Positions 1-14,118 of a stretch of DNA of 64,000 nucleotides are shown piece after piece. The translations under genes were made by a program, and so were the position numbers. The first letter of the stretch is position 1, and every line of letters starts with the position of its first letter. Source of the DNA: Acanthosepion pharaonis (lineage: Eukaryota > Mollusca > Cephalopoda > Sepiida > Sepiidae); contig CAHIKZ030000584.1 in assembly GCA_903632075.3 (NCBI GenBank), positions 260,001 to 324,000 on the forward strand, in the 5' to 3' direction. The notes under the pieces are model-generated. The model was not told where the DNA came from and ran no database searches. It saw only the letters and a list, made by a program, of their open reading frames with translations.

Positions 1-780
1 ATTGTGGGTGTGTGAATAGGCTAATGCATAAAACATTTTGTTATAATAATTATTATAAACATTTTATGTGATATTAATATTTAATAAAAATACGAATTGA
101 TTGATACCAAAATCACACTTAGGTAAGGCCTTCTTTACAGAGGCACGTTTGGAATCCCGTATTTACGTCGACTTCAACAGGGACCACTACTGCTTCTTAG
201 ATATACGCAAGGTTTTTGCCAACTACCAAAGTTTTGCTATTGATTTTTATCCTTTATTAATCTAATTGAATTTTAAATTCTGTCCCAGTTGCAAGATCGG
301 CAGCCAAAAATATTCCAAACGATTTTCTCGTCATCTTGTGACATGCTACGAAAATCTCCAGAAATATAACTTTCAGATACATATATACCAAATATATAAT
401 CCTAAGGAGCCAGGCAAATCTACCTAGGTTTCACCTAAACAAGTCTTCAGGGAAAAGCCGACTGAAGAGGAAAATTATGGAACAGAATTTATTGCTAAAA
501 CAAAAAATAGCCATAAAGCACTCGACAAAAAAAATAAATAAATAAAAAACGACAAACATCCTGTATACTTCTCGAAGAGAAAACAATTACATATATATAC
601 TTTAGTGAACAACCAACAAAAATAAAAAAATAAAAAAAATAAACCTATTTTAATAGCCAGTTTTTCCTATGCCTACACCTAAAACGATTTCTGATTTTTG
701 GTTCAATAATTTTTTAGGTTCCTTGTAGTTAGCGATAACTAATTTTTTCTCCGTTGATAGAGAACCGAAGTTATCACCTG

Positions 781-783
<3 letters not shown>
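1..783. other. Unique AT-rich DNA, no feature seen
   Basis: I see no gene, RNA or recognisable transposon here. The sequence is AT-rich with a few A-runs near 525-640. No ORF has a composition or motif that suggests a protein. Confidence 0.6.

Positions 784-856
<73 letters not shown>
784..856. repeat. (TA)n-(GT)n compound microsatellite
   Basis: A pure TA run of about 45 bp passes directly into a GT run of about 28 bp. This is a simple sequence repeat and not coding. Confidence 0.97.
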
Positions 857-859
<3 letters not shown>

Positions 860-2176
860 ATTCCCATTTTATCTCGAGTACCGATTTGTTCTACTAAAGT
901 TGAGCTATCGAGGTTTTTTCCAAACGTGTACCACTATATATATATCTTAGGAAATCAAAATTATCTCGACTAGATATTTAGAGATCATTTAAGATATTGA
1001 TCAATCCTTCTCTATAACTAACACTAATGCTTATCTTACCAATAACTGTGCATCAATCAAGCACACAATAGTCCTACCAGACTTGAATCAATAAACTGTT
1101 GGATTGTTGCAGTCGCGAGCGTAGTTGATCAGTTAGCCGGGATGTCCGTAACCCGACCTGGCAAGAAATACAGCCGTCGGCAAATGGTGTGACTCCTTTG
1201 ATCAAAAGTATTTTCTCCAATCAGCGCCAAGTGTCGGTGACATAATAAGTCTCAATTACGCGCCATATTCTTTGAATTAATTGATTGATGATCGTTTGTA
1301 TCTATCTATAGAAAAGCAGTCTTTTATAAAATGATCGCGCCTCAAGCACATTGCTCCAATCAACGTCCTGACGACAAATTCCAATCGCGGAGGTCTGCCA
1401 TTTCTGGACTCCTACAAACAGACACCAAGATTTGAAGGAGACACGCATCTTCACAAATTTGGTCTTATGATTAAAAATATAATTATTCACCTGTATGGCT
1501 ATTTATGAATCTTAGTCTAACTTGTCATATCACCTGGCATGAAGGACGCCTATTTTTGTTCTAAAGGATTGCAGTGGGAAGAGTCAGCAAGATATTTTAG
1601 ATAGTAATTAACCCTCAAACAAGCAGTTCAGTTCTGTAGGGCAAGACGTCTGAAAACTTGAATAAGTTCACACACACACGCACACATACATATGGGGGCG
1701 GAGATAGAAGAAAATAAATGGTGACGTACCAAGCATCGGTGAGGCTATAAGAATAAATGCTACATCGTGACTGTCAGTTTCATGTCTCAAGCAATCTTCA
1801 GTCAACGTGTCATGTCAATTTTTACCAGATTCCATACATGAACAGATTCCATACATTGGTTTAAAAAATAATTAATGAACGGTACATTTTAATTTATTTT
1901 TGAAAATAATAATAATTTATCGTTCATTAGTATTTTTTTTTGGTTTGTTTTTTTTTTACAAAATATAAAGCGTTAAGAAGAGGTCATTTGATAAGAATTA
2001 CCTGAGGATGTCGTAAGGATGAAACCATGGTAGCGGAGTCAACTAATCTCCAGAAGTTTAAAGTTAAAAGCTCTATATGTTATTTTACCTTTATTGAATT
2101 TTTTCATATGTGTATTAAGCACATTTAATGCTAGTGTTTCCTAGTCTGAATAAACTCTGACCATTAACCTTTTATG

Positions 2177-2178
<2 letters not shown>
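857..2178. other. Unique DNA, nothing recognised
   Basis: No coding or mobile-element signature was seen. A short CA-rich stretch lies at 1668-1690. The 62-residue minus-strand ORF at 1302-1490 has no recognisable motif and is probably chance. Confidence 0.55.

Positions 2179-2232
<54 letters not shown>
2179..2232. repeat. (AT)n microsatellite
   Basis: About 54 bp of uninterrupted AT dinucleotide. The plus-strand ORF that starts with a YIYIYI run is only a reading of this repeat. Confidence 0.97.
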
Positions 2233-2234
<2 letters not shown>

Positions 2235-2439
2235 GGCTGAATAGGATATGGCTTTTAAAAAAGCCGTTAATATTTATTTTGTACCTTTTCTTCATAATTC
2301 TTTTGTTTATATTAAAAATGATTTATATCTTCTCCGAGCTTAACTTATTTTCAGCTACTGTCACATACTTTCTCAGATCAATGGTTAAAATAACTTTGAG
2401 TTAATGAAGACTTGACGAATACTATACTTCTTCGAGCCT

Positions 2440-2640
2440 TGTGGACTGGCGCTACAGAATCACAAATAACTTATCAGATAATAGAAACTACATCGAAAAT
2501 TTTCAAAAACAGTAGCCACTACAATGGACATCACATGTAACTCGAGAGTGTAGAAAGTGTAGAAAGTTACCCGCGTCAATACTGGAAAGAGTGATAAAAG
2601 CTACTGGACGTAAGAACCCCGTTTCCCTTTAAAAAAATTT
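2440..2640 (+). mobile_element. Trace of a LINE 3' coding end
   Basis: This stretch resembles the 3' part of the LINE relic on the opposite strand at 52090-53145. Both share a GAATCACAAA block followed by an ATAACAGA-like block. Both then have a segment reading roughly W-x-S/A-H-V-T, as in the end of many LINE reverse transcriptases. It is too short and eroded for clade assignment. Divergence is high, so the call rests on the pairwise resemblance seen by eye. Confidence 0.35.
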
Positions 2641-3399
2641 TCAAGACAAAAATTTTATAAATATCAATCGACAGTAATACTGGCTTCTCGGTCAATGAAT
2701 GCCAAATATTTCTTTATAAACAAACGGGTAATCTTTCCATTACCTAGTTATGTAGACCAGTTAAATTGTTACTCCAGGGAAACATCGGCGAGCTGACTAG
2801 GAAGTTGCCGGTCATATCGGCTACGCAGGCGGTTCTGTGTTGTTAGACGAAACTATTTCTTCCTAATTTTTGAATGATTTTTGATTGATTGATTAATTTG
2901 TTTCAAGGTATATCAACATCCTTATGTGTCACTTAATGCCAAAATCTAATTTTCTTGGTGCCTTGAAGTAATAAAAATATGATATATTTTGTTCTGCTTT
3001 CACAACTGAATTATGCTTTTGTGAATATATATGTTTGTGTGGACATAATTATTAAACCCGGTGATATACGGATTTTATTTTGTAGTTTTGTTGAAGTCGT
3101 ATTTTAGAACACAGTTAGATATCTTTAAGAAATTGAAGGATATTGTATGGATTAATATTATGAAAGCGTTCTATCATATTGGTTGATTAATTTGCTGATT
3201 TTCTTTGGGAGGCATATCAACCTCTAGACCGAAATCTAAATATTTTTTCCGTAATTTTATGCTTTCAACTCCAGATATATTATACATAAATTTATACTTT
3301 CGGTATTTTTTAGATATATATTTTATAAATAATTAAATGTATTGATGGTAATTTTTACTGTAAAAATGCACTTTTAATTTTTCTTTGGGGGAGTCACTT
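2641..3399. other. Unique AT-rich DNA, nothing recognised
   Basis: Ordinary AT-rich sequence with no ORF of interest, no inverted ends and no simple repeat of note. Confidence 0.55.
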
Positions 3400-3552
3400 T
3401 TATAGCTAGGACCCTAACAACTGCTACCCACCGGGGCCAGAGGCGAGCTGAGAATAACAGCAATTAACAGGTGGTTTCACGTTCATCAAAATGACAAGAG
3501 ACCTTGCTGCCGTTATGTAGTTTATCGTCATATCCAGGACGAATTTTTGAAT
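3400..3552. repeat. Dispersed repeat, copy 1 of 2 in window
   Basis: This segment matches 28343-28492 in the same orientation. Shared blocks include GGACCCTAACA, CAGCAATTAA followed by AGGTGGTT, and TGTAGTTTATCGTC followed by CCAG. Two copies 25 kb apart show that it is a dispersed family. I see no coding capacity and no clear tRNA boxes, so its class is unknown. The minus-strand ORF at 3424-3642 is a chance reading. Confidence 0.75.
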
Positions 3553-4592
<1,040 letters not shown>

Positions 4593-4879
4593 AGGTAAGA
4601 TGAGAACGAATAGAGTACAGTGCCAACGTTCGTAACATTTGATTTAAAAGAGGGTTCAATAAAATATAAAGCGATATTATTTATTTTAGGATATTACATA
4701 AAAACCATGTCAAAATCGCTACACAATTGCAGTTGTGTCTCGATGTGCATGTAACGCATTTTTAAGACATATTTGAAGACTGTAATCCTGTTGGAAAAGA
4801 TATGATCACCGGCAAATATGATGTCAACTTCAATGAGATTCTGGTTCCTAGGCAAAAGTTTTTGATGACAAAAAAAATA

Positions 4880-7800
4880 TAATTAGGAGGAAAGCGAGAA
4901 GAAAGGATTAAGCATGATGGTAGCCAAAACAGGATAATAAAGAGGAAAGCAAAAAAGAAGGATTAAGCATGATGATAGCCAAATCAGGATAACAAGAAGG
5001 AAATCAAGTAAAAAGGATTAAGCATGATTATAGCCAAATCAGGATAATAGGAAGGAATGCTAGAAGAAACGATTAAGTCTGATGATAGCCAAAACTGGAT
5101 AATAAAATGGAAAGCAAAAAGAAAGGATTAAGCATGATGATAGACAAATCAGGATAATAGGAAGGAAAGCCAGAAGAAAGGATTAAGCATAATGATCGCC
5201 AAATCAGGATAATAAGAATGAAAGCGAGAAGAAAAGATTAAGAATAATGATAGCCAAATCAGGATAACAAGAAGGAAATCAAGAAGAAAGGATTAAGCAT
5301 GATAATAAAGAGGAAAGCAAAAAAAAAAAAAGGATTAAGCATGATCATAGCTAAATCAGGATAATAGGAAGGAATGCTAGAAAAAACGATTAAGTCTGAT
5401 TAAGTATTAAGCATAATGATAGCCAAATAAGGATAACAAGAAGGAAAGCAAAAAGAAAGGATTAAGCATGATGATAGCCAAAAAACAGGATAATAAAGAG
5501 GAAAGCAAAAGAAAGGATTAAGCATAATGATAGACAAATCAGGATAATAAGAAGGAAAGAAGGATTAAGCATAATGTTAACTAAATCAGGATAATAAGAA
5601 GGAAAAAGAAGAAAAGATTAAGCATCATGATAGCCAAATCAGGATAATAAGAAGGATAAAGAGAAGAAAGGATTAAGCATGATTATAGTCCAATCAGGAT
5701 AATAAGAAGGAAAGCGAGAAGAAAGGATCAAGCATGATTATAGTCAAATCAGGATAACAAGAAGGAAATCAAGAAGAAAGGATTAAGCATGATGATAGAA
5801 AAATCAGGATAATGTGGCAGGAAATGGAAGCATGATTAAGCCAAATCTAGAATGATAGAAGAAACGATTAAGTCTGATTATAGCCAAAACAGGATAATAA
5901 AGTGATAGCCAAAAATTAGAAGAAAGGATTAAGTATAAACAAATCAGGATAACAAGAAGGAAATCAAGAAGGAAAGATTAAATATGATGGTAGCCAAAAC
6001 AGGATAATAAAGAGGAAAGCAAAAAAGAAACGACAGCATGATGATAGCCAAAAAGATAAAAAAGAAAGCAAAAAAGGATTAACCATGATCAAGCTAAATG
6101 ATAATGATAGCCAAATTAAGCATAATGATAGCCAAAAGTATAACAAGAAGGAAAGCAAAAAAAAAGCAAGGTGGTAGCCAAAACAGGATAATAAAGAGGA
6201 AAGCAAAAAGAGGATTAAGCATGATGACAGCCAAATCAGGATAATAAGAAGGAAAGCGAGAAGAAAGGATTACATAATATTAACTAAATCAGGATAATAA
6301 GAAGGAGAATGAGAAAAAAAGATTAATGATGATAGCCAAATCAGGATAAAAAAGAAAGGAGAAGCAAAAACAAAAGGATAATAGGAAGGAAATAGAAGAA
6401 AGGATGAAGCATAATGATAGCCAAATCAGGATAACAAGAAGGAAATCAAGAAGAAAGAATTAAATATGATGGTAGACAAATATGGATAATAGGAAGGAAT
6501 GAGATAGAAAGGATTAAGCATGATGATAGCTAAATTAGGATAATAAGAAGGAAAGCGAGAAAAAAGTATTAAGCATAAAGATAGCCAAATTATAAAAAAA
6601 GAAGGAAAGCAAAAAGAAAATTCATGATGGAGGAAATAAAGAGAAGGAAAAATGCATGATGGAGCCAAAACAGGATAATAAAGAGGAAATCAAAAAGAAA
6701 GGATTAAGATTATAGCCAAATAAGAAGGAAAAGGAGGAAAGGATTAACATAACATTAAAAAAGGAAAATCAAGAAGAAAAGATTAAGCATGATGATAGCC
6801 AAAATCAGGATAATAAGAAGGAAAGCGAGAAGAAAATTCATGGTCAAATAATAAGAAGGAAAGCGAGAAGAAAGGGAATGGCCAAATCAGGATAAAAAAG
6901 GAAAATCAAGAAGAAAGGATTAAGCATGATTAGAGCCAAATTAGGATAATATGAAGGAATGATAGAAGAAACGATTAAGTCTGATTATAGCCAAAACAGG
7001 ATAATAAAGAGGAAAGCAAAAAGAAAGGATTAAGCATGATGATAGACAAATCAGGATAATAGGAAGGAATGCTAAAAAAAAAAGTCTGATGATAGGATAA
7101 TAAATTCAAAAGAAAAAATTAAGCATGATGATAGACAAATCAGGATAATAAGAAGGAAAGAGAAGAAAGGAAAGCATGGTCAAATCAGGATAATAAGAAG
7201 GAAAGTGAGAAAAAGGATCAAATGATTATAGCCAAATCAGGATAACAAGAAGGAAAAGCAAGAAGAAAGGATTAAAAATGATGATAGCCAAATCAGGAAA
7301 ATGATATGATGATAGCCAAATCAGGAGAATAGGAAGGAAATAAAGCAGAAAGGATTAAGCATGATTATAGTCAAATCAGGATAATAAGAAGGAAAGTGAG
7401 AAAAAGGATCAAAATCATGATTAAGCCAAATCAGGATAACAAGAAGGAAAAGCAAAAAAAGAAAGGATTAAGCATGATGGTAGCCAAAACAGGATAATAA
7501 AGAGGAAACATTGCATAATGATAGACAAATATGGATAATAAGAAGGAAAGAAAAGAAAGGCATAATATTAACTAAATCAGGATAATAAGAAGGAGAAGTG
7601 AGAAAAAAGATTAAGCATGATGATAGCCAAATCAGGATAATAAGAAGGAAAAGAAGAAAGGATTAAGCTATGATAGAAAATCAGGATAATTAGAAGAAAG
7701 GATTCATAATGATAGCCAATAACAAGAAGGAAATCAAGAAGGAAGGATTAAATAATGGTAGCAAAAACAGGAAATACAGAGGAAAGCAAAAAGAAAGGAT

Positions 7801-10800
7801 GATTAGCCAAAAGGATAATAAAGATGCAAAAATGGGATTAAGCATGATCAAATCAGGATAATAGGGAGGAAAAGAAGAAAGTATTAAGCATAAAGATAGC
7901 CAAATCAGTATAAAAAGAAGGAAAGCAAAAACAAAGGATTAGCATGATGGTAGCCAAAACAGGATAACATTAATTAAATCAGGATAATAATAATGAAGTG
8001 GAGAAGAAAAATTACATGAAAGCTAAATCAGGATAATAAGAAGGAAAGCGAGAAGAAAAAATGATTATTCAAAAGGAAAATAATGATAGCCAAATCAGGA
8101 TAACAAGAAGGAAAATCAAGAAGAAAGGATTAAGCATGATGATAGCCAAATCAGGATAATAGGAAGGAAAAAAAAAAAAAAAGGAATGATAGAAAAATGA
8201 TTAAGTCTGATTATAGCTAAAACAGGATAATAGGAAAGCAAAAAGAAAGGATTAAGCATGATGATAAAAACAGGATAATAGGAAGGAATCTAGAAAAACG
8301 ATTAAGTCTGATGATAGACAAAACAGGATAATAAAGTGGAAATCAAAAAAGAAAGGATTAAGCATGATGATAGACAAATCAGGATAATAGGAAGGAAAGC
8401 TAGAAAAAGGATTAAGCATAATGATAGCCAAATTAGGAGAAAGGAAATCAAGAAGAAATGATTAAGCATGATGATAGCCAAATATGGATAATAAAGGAAA
8501 GAAAAAGCAAAATGGATTAAGCATGATGATAGCCAAATCAGGATAATAGGAAGGAAGCTAGAAGAAACGATTAAGTCTGAAGCCAAAACTGGATTAAAAT
8601 GGAAGCAAAAAAAAAAGGATTAAGCATGATGATAGACAAATCAGGATAATAGGAAGGAAACCAGAAGAAAGGATTAAGCATAATGGCCAAATCAGGATAA
8701 TAAGAATGAAAGCGAGAAGAAAAGATTAAGAATAATGATAGCCAAATCAGGATAACAAGAAGGAAATCAAGAAAAAAAAAAAAAGCAAAAAAAAAAAGGA
8801 TTAAGCATGATCATAGCTAAATCAGGATAATAGGAAGGAATGCTAGAAAAAACGATTAAGTCTGATTAAGTATTAAGCATAATGATAGCCAAATAAGGAT
8901 AACAAGAAGGAAAGCAAAAAGAAAGGATTAAGCATGATGATAGCCAAAACAGGATAATAAAGAGGAAAGCAAAAAGAAAGGATTAAGCATGATGATAGCC
9001 AAATCAGGATAATAAGAAGGAAAGCGAGAAGGAAGGATTAAGCATAATGTTAACTAAATCAGGATAATAAGAAGGAAAAGTGAGAAGAAAAGATTAAGCA
9101 TCATGATAGCCAAATCAGGATAATAAGAAGGATAGCGAGAAGAAAGGATTAAGCATGATTATAGTCCAATCAGGATAATAAGAAGGAAAGCGAGAAGAAA
9201 GGATCAAGCATGATTATAGTCAAATCAGGATAACAAGAAGGGAAATCAAGAAGAAAGGATTAAGCATGATGATAGTCAAATCAGGATAATAGGCAGGAAA
9301 TGAAGCAGAAAGGATTAAGCATGATTAGAGCCAAATCAGGATAATAGGATAGAATGATAGAAGAAACGATTAAGTCTGATTATAGCCAAAACAGGATAAT
9401 AAAGTGGAAAGAAAAAAGAAAGGATTAAGCATGATGATAGACAAATCAGGATAATAGGAAGGAAAGCTAGAAGAAAGGATTAAGTATAATGTTAGCCAAA
9501 TCAGGATAACAAGAAGGAAATCAAGAAGAAAAGATTAAATATGATGGTAGCCAAAACAGGATAATAAAGAGGAAAGCAAAAAGAAACGACTAAGCATGAT
9601 GATAGCCAAATCAAGATAATAAAGAGGAAAGCAAAAAAAGGATTAACCATGATCATAGCTAAATCAGGATAATAGGAAGGAAAGCGAGAAGTAAGTATTA
9701 AGCATAATGATAGCCAAATCAGTATAACAAGAAGGAAAGCAAAAAGAAAGCAAGATGGTAGCCAAAACAGGATAATAAAGAGGAAAGCAAAAAGAAAGGA
9801 TTAAGCATGATGACAGCCAAATCAGGATAATAAGAAGGAAAGCGAGAAGAAAGGATTAAGCATAATATTAACTAAATCAGGATAATAAGAAGGAGAAGTG
9901 AGAAGAAAAGATTAAGCATGATGATAGCCAAATCAGGATAATAAGAAGGAAAGCGAGAAGAAAGGATTAAGCATGATGATAGACAAATCAGGATAATAGG
10001 AAGGAAAGCTAGAAGAAAGGATGAAGCATAATGATAGCCAAATCAGGATAACAAGAAGGAAATCAAGAAGAAAGAATTAAATATGATGGTAGCCAAATAT
10101 GGATAATAGGAAGGAATCAAGTAGAAAGGATTAAGCATGATGATAGCCAAATTAGGATAATAGGAAGGAAAGCGAGAAGAAAGTATTAAGCATAAAGATA
10201 GCCAAATCAGTATAAAAAGAAGGAAAGCAAAAAGAAAGGATTAAGCATGATGGTAGCCAAAACAGGATAATAAAGAGGAAAGCAAAAAGAAAGGATTATG
10301 CATGATGGTAGCCAAAACAGGATAATAAAGAGGAAAGCAAAAAAGAAAGGATTAAGCATGGTGATAGCCAAATCAGGATAATAAGAAGGAAAGCGAGAAG
10401 AAAGGATTAAGCATAACATTAACTAAATCAGGATAATAAGAAGGTGAAGTGAGAAGAAAAGATTAAGCATGATGATAGCCAAATCAGGATAATAAGAAGG
10501 AAAGCGAGAAGAAAGGATTAAGCATGATTATAGTCAAATCAGGATAATAAGAAGGAAAGCGAGAAGAAAGGATCAAGCATGATTATAGCCAAATCAGGAT
10601 AACAAGAAGGAAAATCAAGAAGAAAGGATTAAGCATGATTAGAGCCAAATTAGGATAATATGAAGGAATGATAGAAGAAACGATTAAGTCTGATTATAGC
10701 CAAAACAGGATAATAAAGAGGAAAGCAAAAAGAAAGGATTAAGCATGATGATAGCCAAATCAGGATAATAGGAAGGAATGCTAGAAAAAAAGATTAAGTC

Positions 10801-13515
10801 TGATGATAGAAAAAACAGGATAATAAATTGGAAAGCAAAAAGAAAAGATTAAGCATGATGATAGACAAATCAGGATAATAAGAAGGAAAGCGAGAAGAAA
10901 GGATTAAGCATGATTTTAGTCAAATCAGGATAATAAGAAGGAAAGTGAGAAGAAAGGATCAAGCATGATTATAGCCAAATCAGGATAACAAGAAGGAAAA
11001 GCAAGAAGAAAGGATTAAACATGATGATAGCCAAATCAGGAAAATAGGAAGGAAATCAAGCGGAAAGCATTAAGCATGATGATAGCCAAATCAGGAGAAT
11101 AGGAAGGAAATAAAGCAGAAAGGATTAAGCATGATTATAGTCAAATCAGGATAATAAGAAGGAAAGTGAGAAAAAAGGATCAAGCATGATTATAGCCAAA
11201 TCAGGATAACAAGAAGGAAAAGCAAAAAGAAAGGATTAAGCATGATGGTAGCCAAAACAGGATAATAAAGAGGAAAGCGAGAAGAAAGGATTAAGCATAA
11301 TGATAGACAAATCAGGATAATAAGAAGGAAAGCGAAAAGAAAGGATTAAGCATAATATTAACTAAATCAGGATAATAAGAAGGAGAAGTGAGAAGAAAAG
11401 ATTAAGCATGATGATAGCCAAATCAGGATAATAAGAAGGAAAGCGAGAAGAAAGGATTAAGCATGATGATAGAAAAATCAGGATAATAGGAAGGAAAGCT
11501 AGAAGAAAGGATTAAGCATAATGATAGCCAAATTAGGATAACAAGAAGGAAATCAAGAAGGAAGGATTAAATATGATGGTAGCCAAAACAGGATAATACA
11601 GAGGAAAGCAAAAAGAAAGGACTAAGCATGATGATAGCCAAATCAGGATAATAAAGATGAAAGCAAAAAATAGGATTAAGCATGATCATAGCTAAATCAG
11701 GATAATAGGGAGGAAAGCGAGAAGAAAGTATTAAGCATAAAGATAGCCAAATCAGTATAAAAAGAAGGAAAGCAAAAACAAAGGATTAAGCATGATGGTA
11801 GCCAAAACAGGATAACATTAATTAAATCAGGATAATAATAAGGTGAAGTGAGAAGAAAAGATTAAGCATGATGATAGCTAAATCAGGATAATAAGAAGGA
11901 AAGCGAGAAGAAAGGATTAAGCATGATTATAGTCAAATCAGGAAAATAAGAAGGAAAGCGAGAAGAAAGGATCAAGCATGATTATAGCCAAATCAGGATA
12001 ACAAGAAGGAAAATCAAGAAGAAAGAATTAAGCATGATGATAGCCAAATCAGGATAATAGGAAGGAAATAAAGCAGAAAGGATTAAGCATGATTAGAGCC
12101 AAATTAGGATAATATGAAGGAATGATAGAAGTGAGAAGAAAAGATTAAGCATGATGATAGCTAAATCAGGATAATAAGAAGGAATGATAGAAGAAACGAT
12201 TAAGTCTGATTATAGCCAAAACAGGATAATAAAGAGGAAAGCAAAAAGAAAGGATTAAGCATGATGATAGACAAATCAGGATAATAGGAAGGAATGCTAG
12301 AAAAAACGATTAAGTCTGATGATAGACAAAACAGGATAATAAAGTGGAAATCAAAAAGAAAGGATTAAGCATGATGATAGACAAATCAGGATAATAGGAA
12401 GGAAAGCTAGAAGAAAGGATTAAGCATGATGGTAGCCAAAACAGGATAATAAAGAGGAAAGCAAAAAGAAAGGACTAAGCATGATGATAGTCAAATCAGG
12501 ATAATAAGAAGGAAAGTGAGAAGAAAAGATTAAGCATGATGATAGCTAAATCAGGATAATAAGAAGGAAAGCGAGAAGAAAGTATTAAGCATGATTATAG
12601 CCAAATCAGGATAACAAGAAGGAAAAGCGTGAAGAAAGGATTAAACATGATGATAGCCAAATCAGGAGAATAGGAAAGAAATCAAGCGGAAAGGATTAAG
12701 CATGATTAGAGCCAAAACAGGATAACAAGAAGGAAAGCAAAAAGAAAGGATTAAGCATGATGATAGCCAAATCAGGATAATAAGAAGGAAACCGAGAAGG
12801 AATGATTAAGCATAATGTTAACTAAATCAGGATAATTAGAAGGAAAGTAAGAAGAAAAGATTAAGCATGATGATAGCCAAATCAGGATAATAAGAAGGAA
12901 AGCGAGAAGAAAGGATTAAGCATGATTATAGCCAAATCAGGATAACAAGAATGAAAATCAGTAAGAAAGGATTAAGCATGATGATAGCCAAATCAGGATA
13001 ATAGGAAGGAAAGCCAGAAGAAAGGATTAAGCATGATTATAGCCAAATCAGGATATTGCGAAGGAATGCTAGAAGAAACGATTAAGTCTGATGGTAGCCA
13101 AAACAGGATAATACAGAGGAAAGCAAAAAGAAAGGATTAAGCATGATGATAGCCAAATCAGGATAATAAGAAAGAAAGCGAGAAGAAAGGATTAAGCATA
13201 ATGATAGCCAAATCAGGGTAATTAAGAGGAAAGTGAGAAGAAATGATTATGCATGATAGCCAAATCAGGATAATAAGAAGGAATGCTCGAAGAAAAGATT
13301 ATGCTTTATGATAGCCAAGCCAGGATAATAAGAAGGAAATCTAGAAGAAAGAATTCAGCATAATGATAGACGATCAGGATAATAGGAAGGAAAGCTTGAA
13401 GAAAGGATTAAGCATAATGATAGCCAAATCAGGATAATAAGAAGGAAAGCGAGAAGAAAGGATTAAGCATGATGCTAGTCAAATCAGGATATTAAAAATG
13501 AAAGAGAGGAGAAAG
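4880..13515. repeat. 55-bp satellite array with ~3.5-kb higher-order repeat
   Basis: The unit begins GGATTAAGCATGATGATAG and continues through CCAAATCAGGATAATAAG to AAGGAAAGCGAGAAGAAA. Two successive unit starts at 9798 and 9853 give a 55-bp period. Variant units recur in the same order in two blocks. The marker TCTGATTAAGTATTAAGC is at 5395 and again at 8861, an offset of 3466 bp, close to 63 units. The unit is purine-rich on the plus strand. Because 55 is not a multiple of three, the frame rotates between units. The hydrophobic minus-strand ORFs inside (for example 5964-6206 and 8302-8586) are therefore artefacts. Left flank is unique DNA and right flank is a LINE fragment. No function can be read from it. 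Confidence 0.97.
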
Positions 13516-13527
13516 GAGTTTGCATCA

Positions 13528-13682
13528 ACTGTAAGAAGACAGAATGCGCAATTTCTAGCAAAGGAATGTGCCCCAAATATAAATTACACAGAGTAAATAA
13601 CCATATCTAACAAGTAAAAATGTAAATATCTGGGAAGTTTTTTAACAGAGGTCGGAAATTGTGACACTGAATTTCGAAGCTG
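13528..13682 (+). mobile_element. RTE-like LINE fragment (post-RT region)
   Basis: Plus-strand reading gives KKTEC, then after a decayed stretch KCKYLGSFLTEVGNCDTEFR. The pattern F/Y-x-Y-L-G-S-x-x-T-x-D/V-G-x-C-D-T-E-I/F-R is the region just downstream of the catalytic core in RTE-type LINE reverse transcriptases. The fragment lies directly after the satellite and runs into a mariner remnant in the opposite orientation at about 13680. It contains stop codons and is dead. Confidence 0.7.
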
Positions 13683-14118
13683 GATCTGCCTCAAACAATT
13701 TCATATTTTCCCGTGATGTGGTCAACTTTTGCACTTTTGTTCAATTGTGAGAAAATGTGGAATACATCGGGCAAAAACCTTCCTCATGCCAATTTCATTA
13801 CGCAGAATATTCTCACCTCTCTCACTGGATATGTTTATAGGATTGGCAAATTGATTTATAGTCAAACACCTGTCATCCATCACCATGTGGTGAACACGAC
13901 CAATGCTTTCCTCCGTGGTGGCATTCGCAAGACGTCCAGAACTTGGGTCATCGTCAAGAGTCTCCTTTCTCCACTTCAATTCAACTGCTCATATTTGCAC
14001 TGTTGATAAACCAGGGACATCATCTCCCGAGCTAGCATCCATATAAGCGCGAATGTATCTGGAGGTTAAGCCATATTTCATACTTGATGACACCACGACG
14101 CAATTTTTTGTCCATTTT
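13676..14118 (-). mobile_element. Mariner transposase 5' half, pseudogene
   Basis: The minus strand reads MDKKLRR near 14117. After frameshifts it gives DDDPSSGR, TTEESIGRVHHMVMDD, LTINQ, NEIGMRKV and F-L-T-I-E-Q-K. A further frame change leads to TSRENMKLFEADPA near 13715-13680. This is the N-terminal paired helix-turn-helix DNA-binding region of mariner-family transposases, followed by the start of the linker to the catalytic domain. The catalytic DD34D half is absent. The full family protein is about 340-350 residues and roughly the first 150 codons survive. The 3' side ends abruptly at the LINE fragment. Confidence 0.8.

Noticed and set aside
5964..10419. Hydrophobic minus-strand ORFs inside the satellite
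   Set aside because: They are chance readings of the purine-rich 55-bp unit. The unit is not a multiple of three and the frames break at every variant unit.
4880..13515. CRISPR-like array
   Set aside because: Regular repeats are present but there are no unique spacers of constant length, and the window is clearly eukaryotic. It is a satellite.
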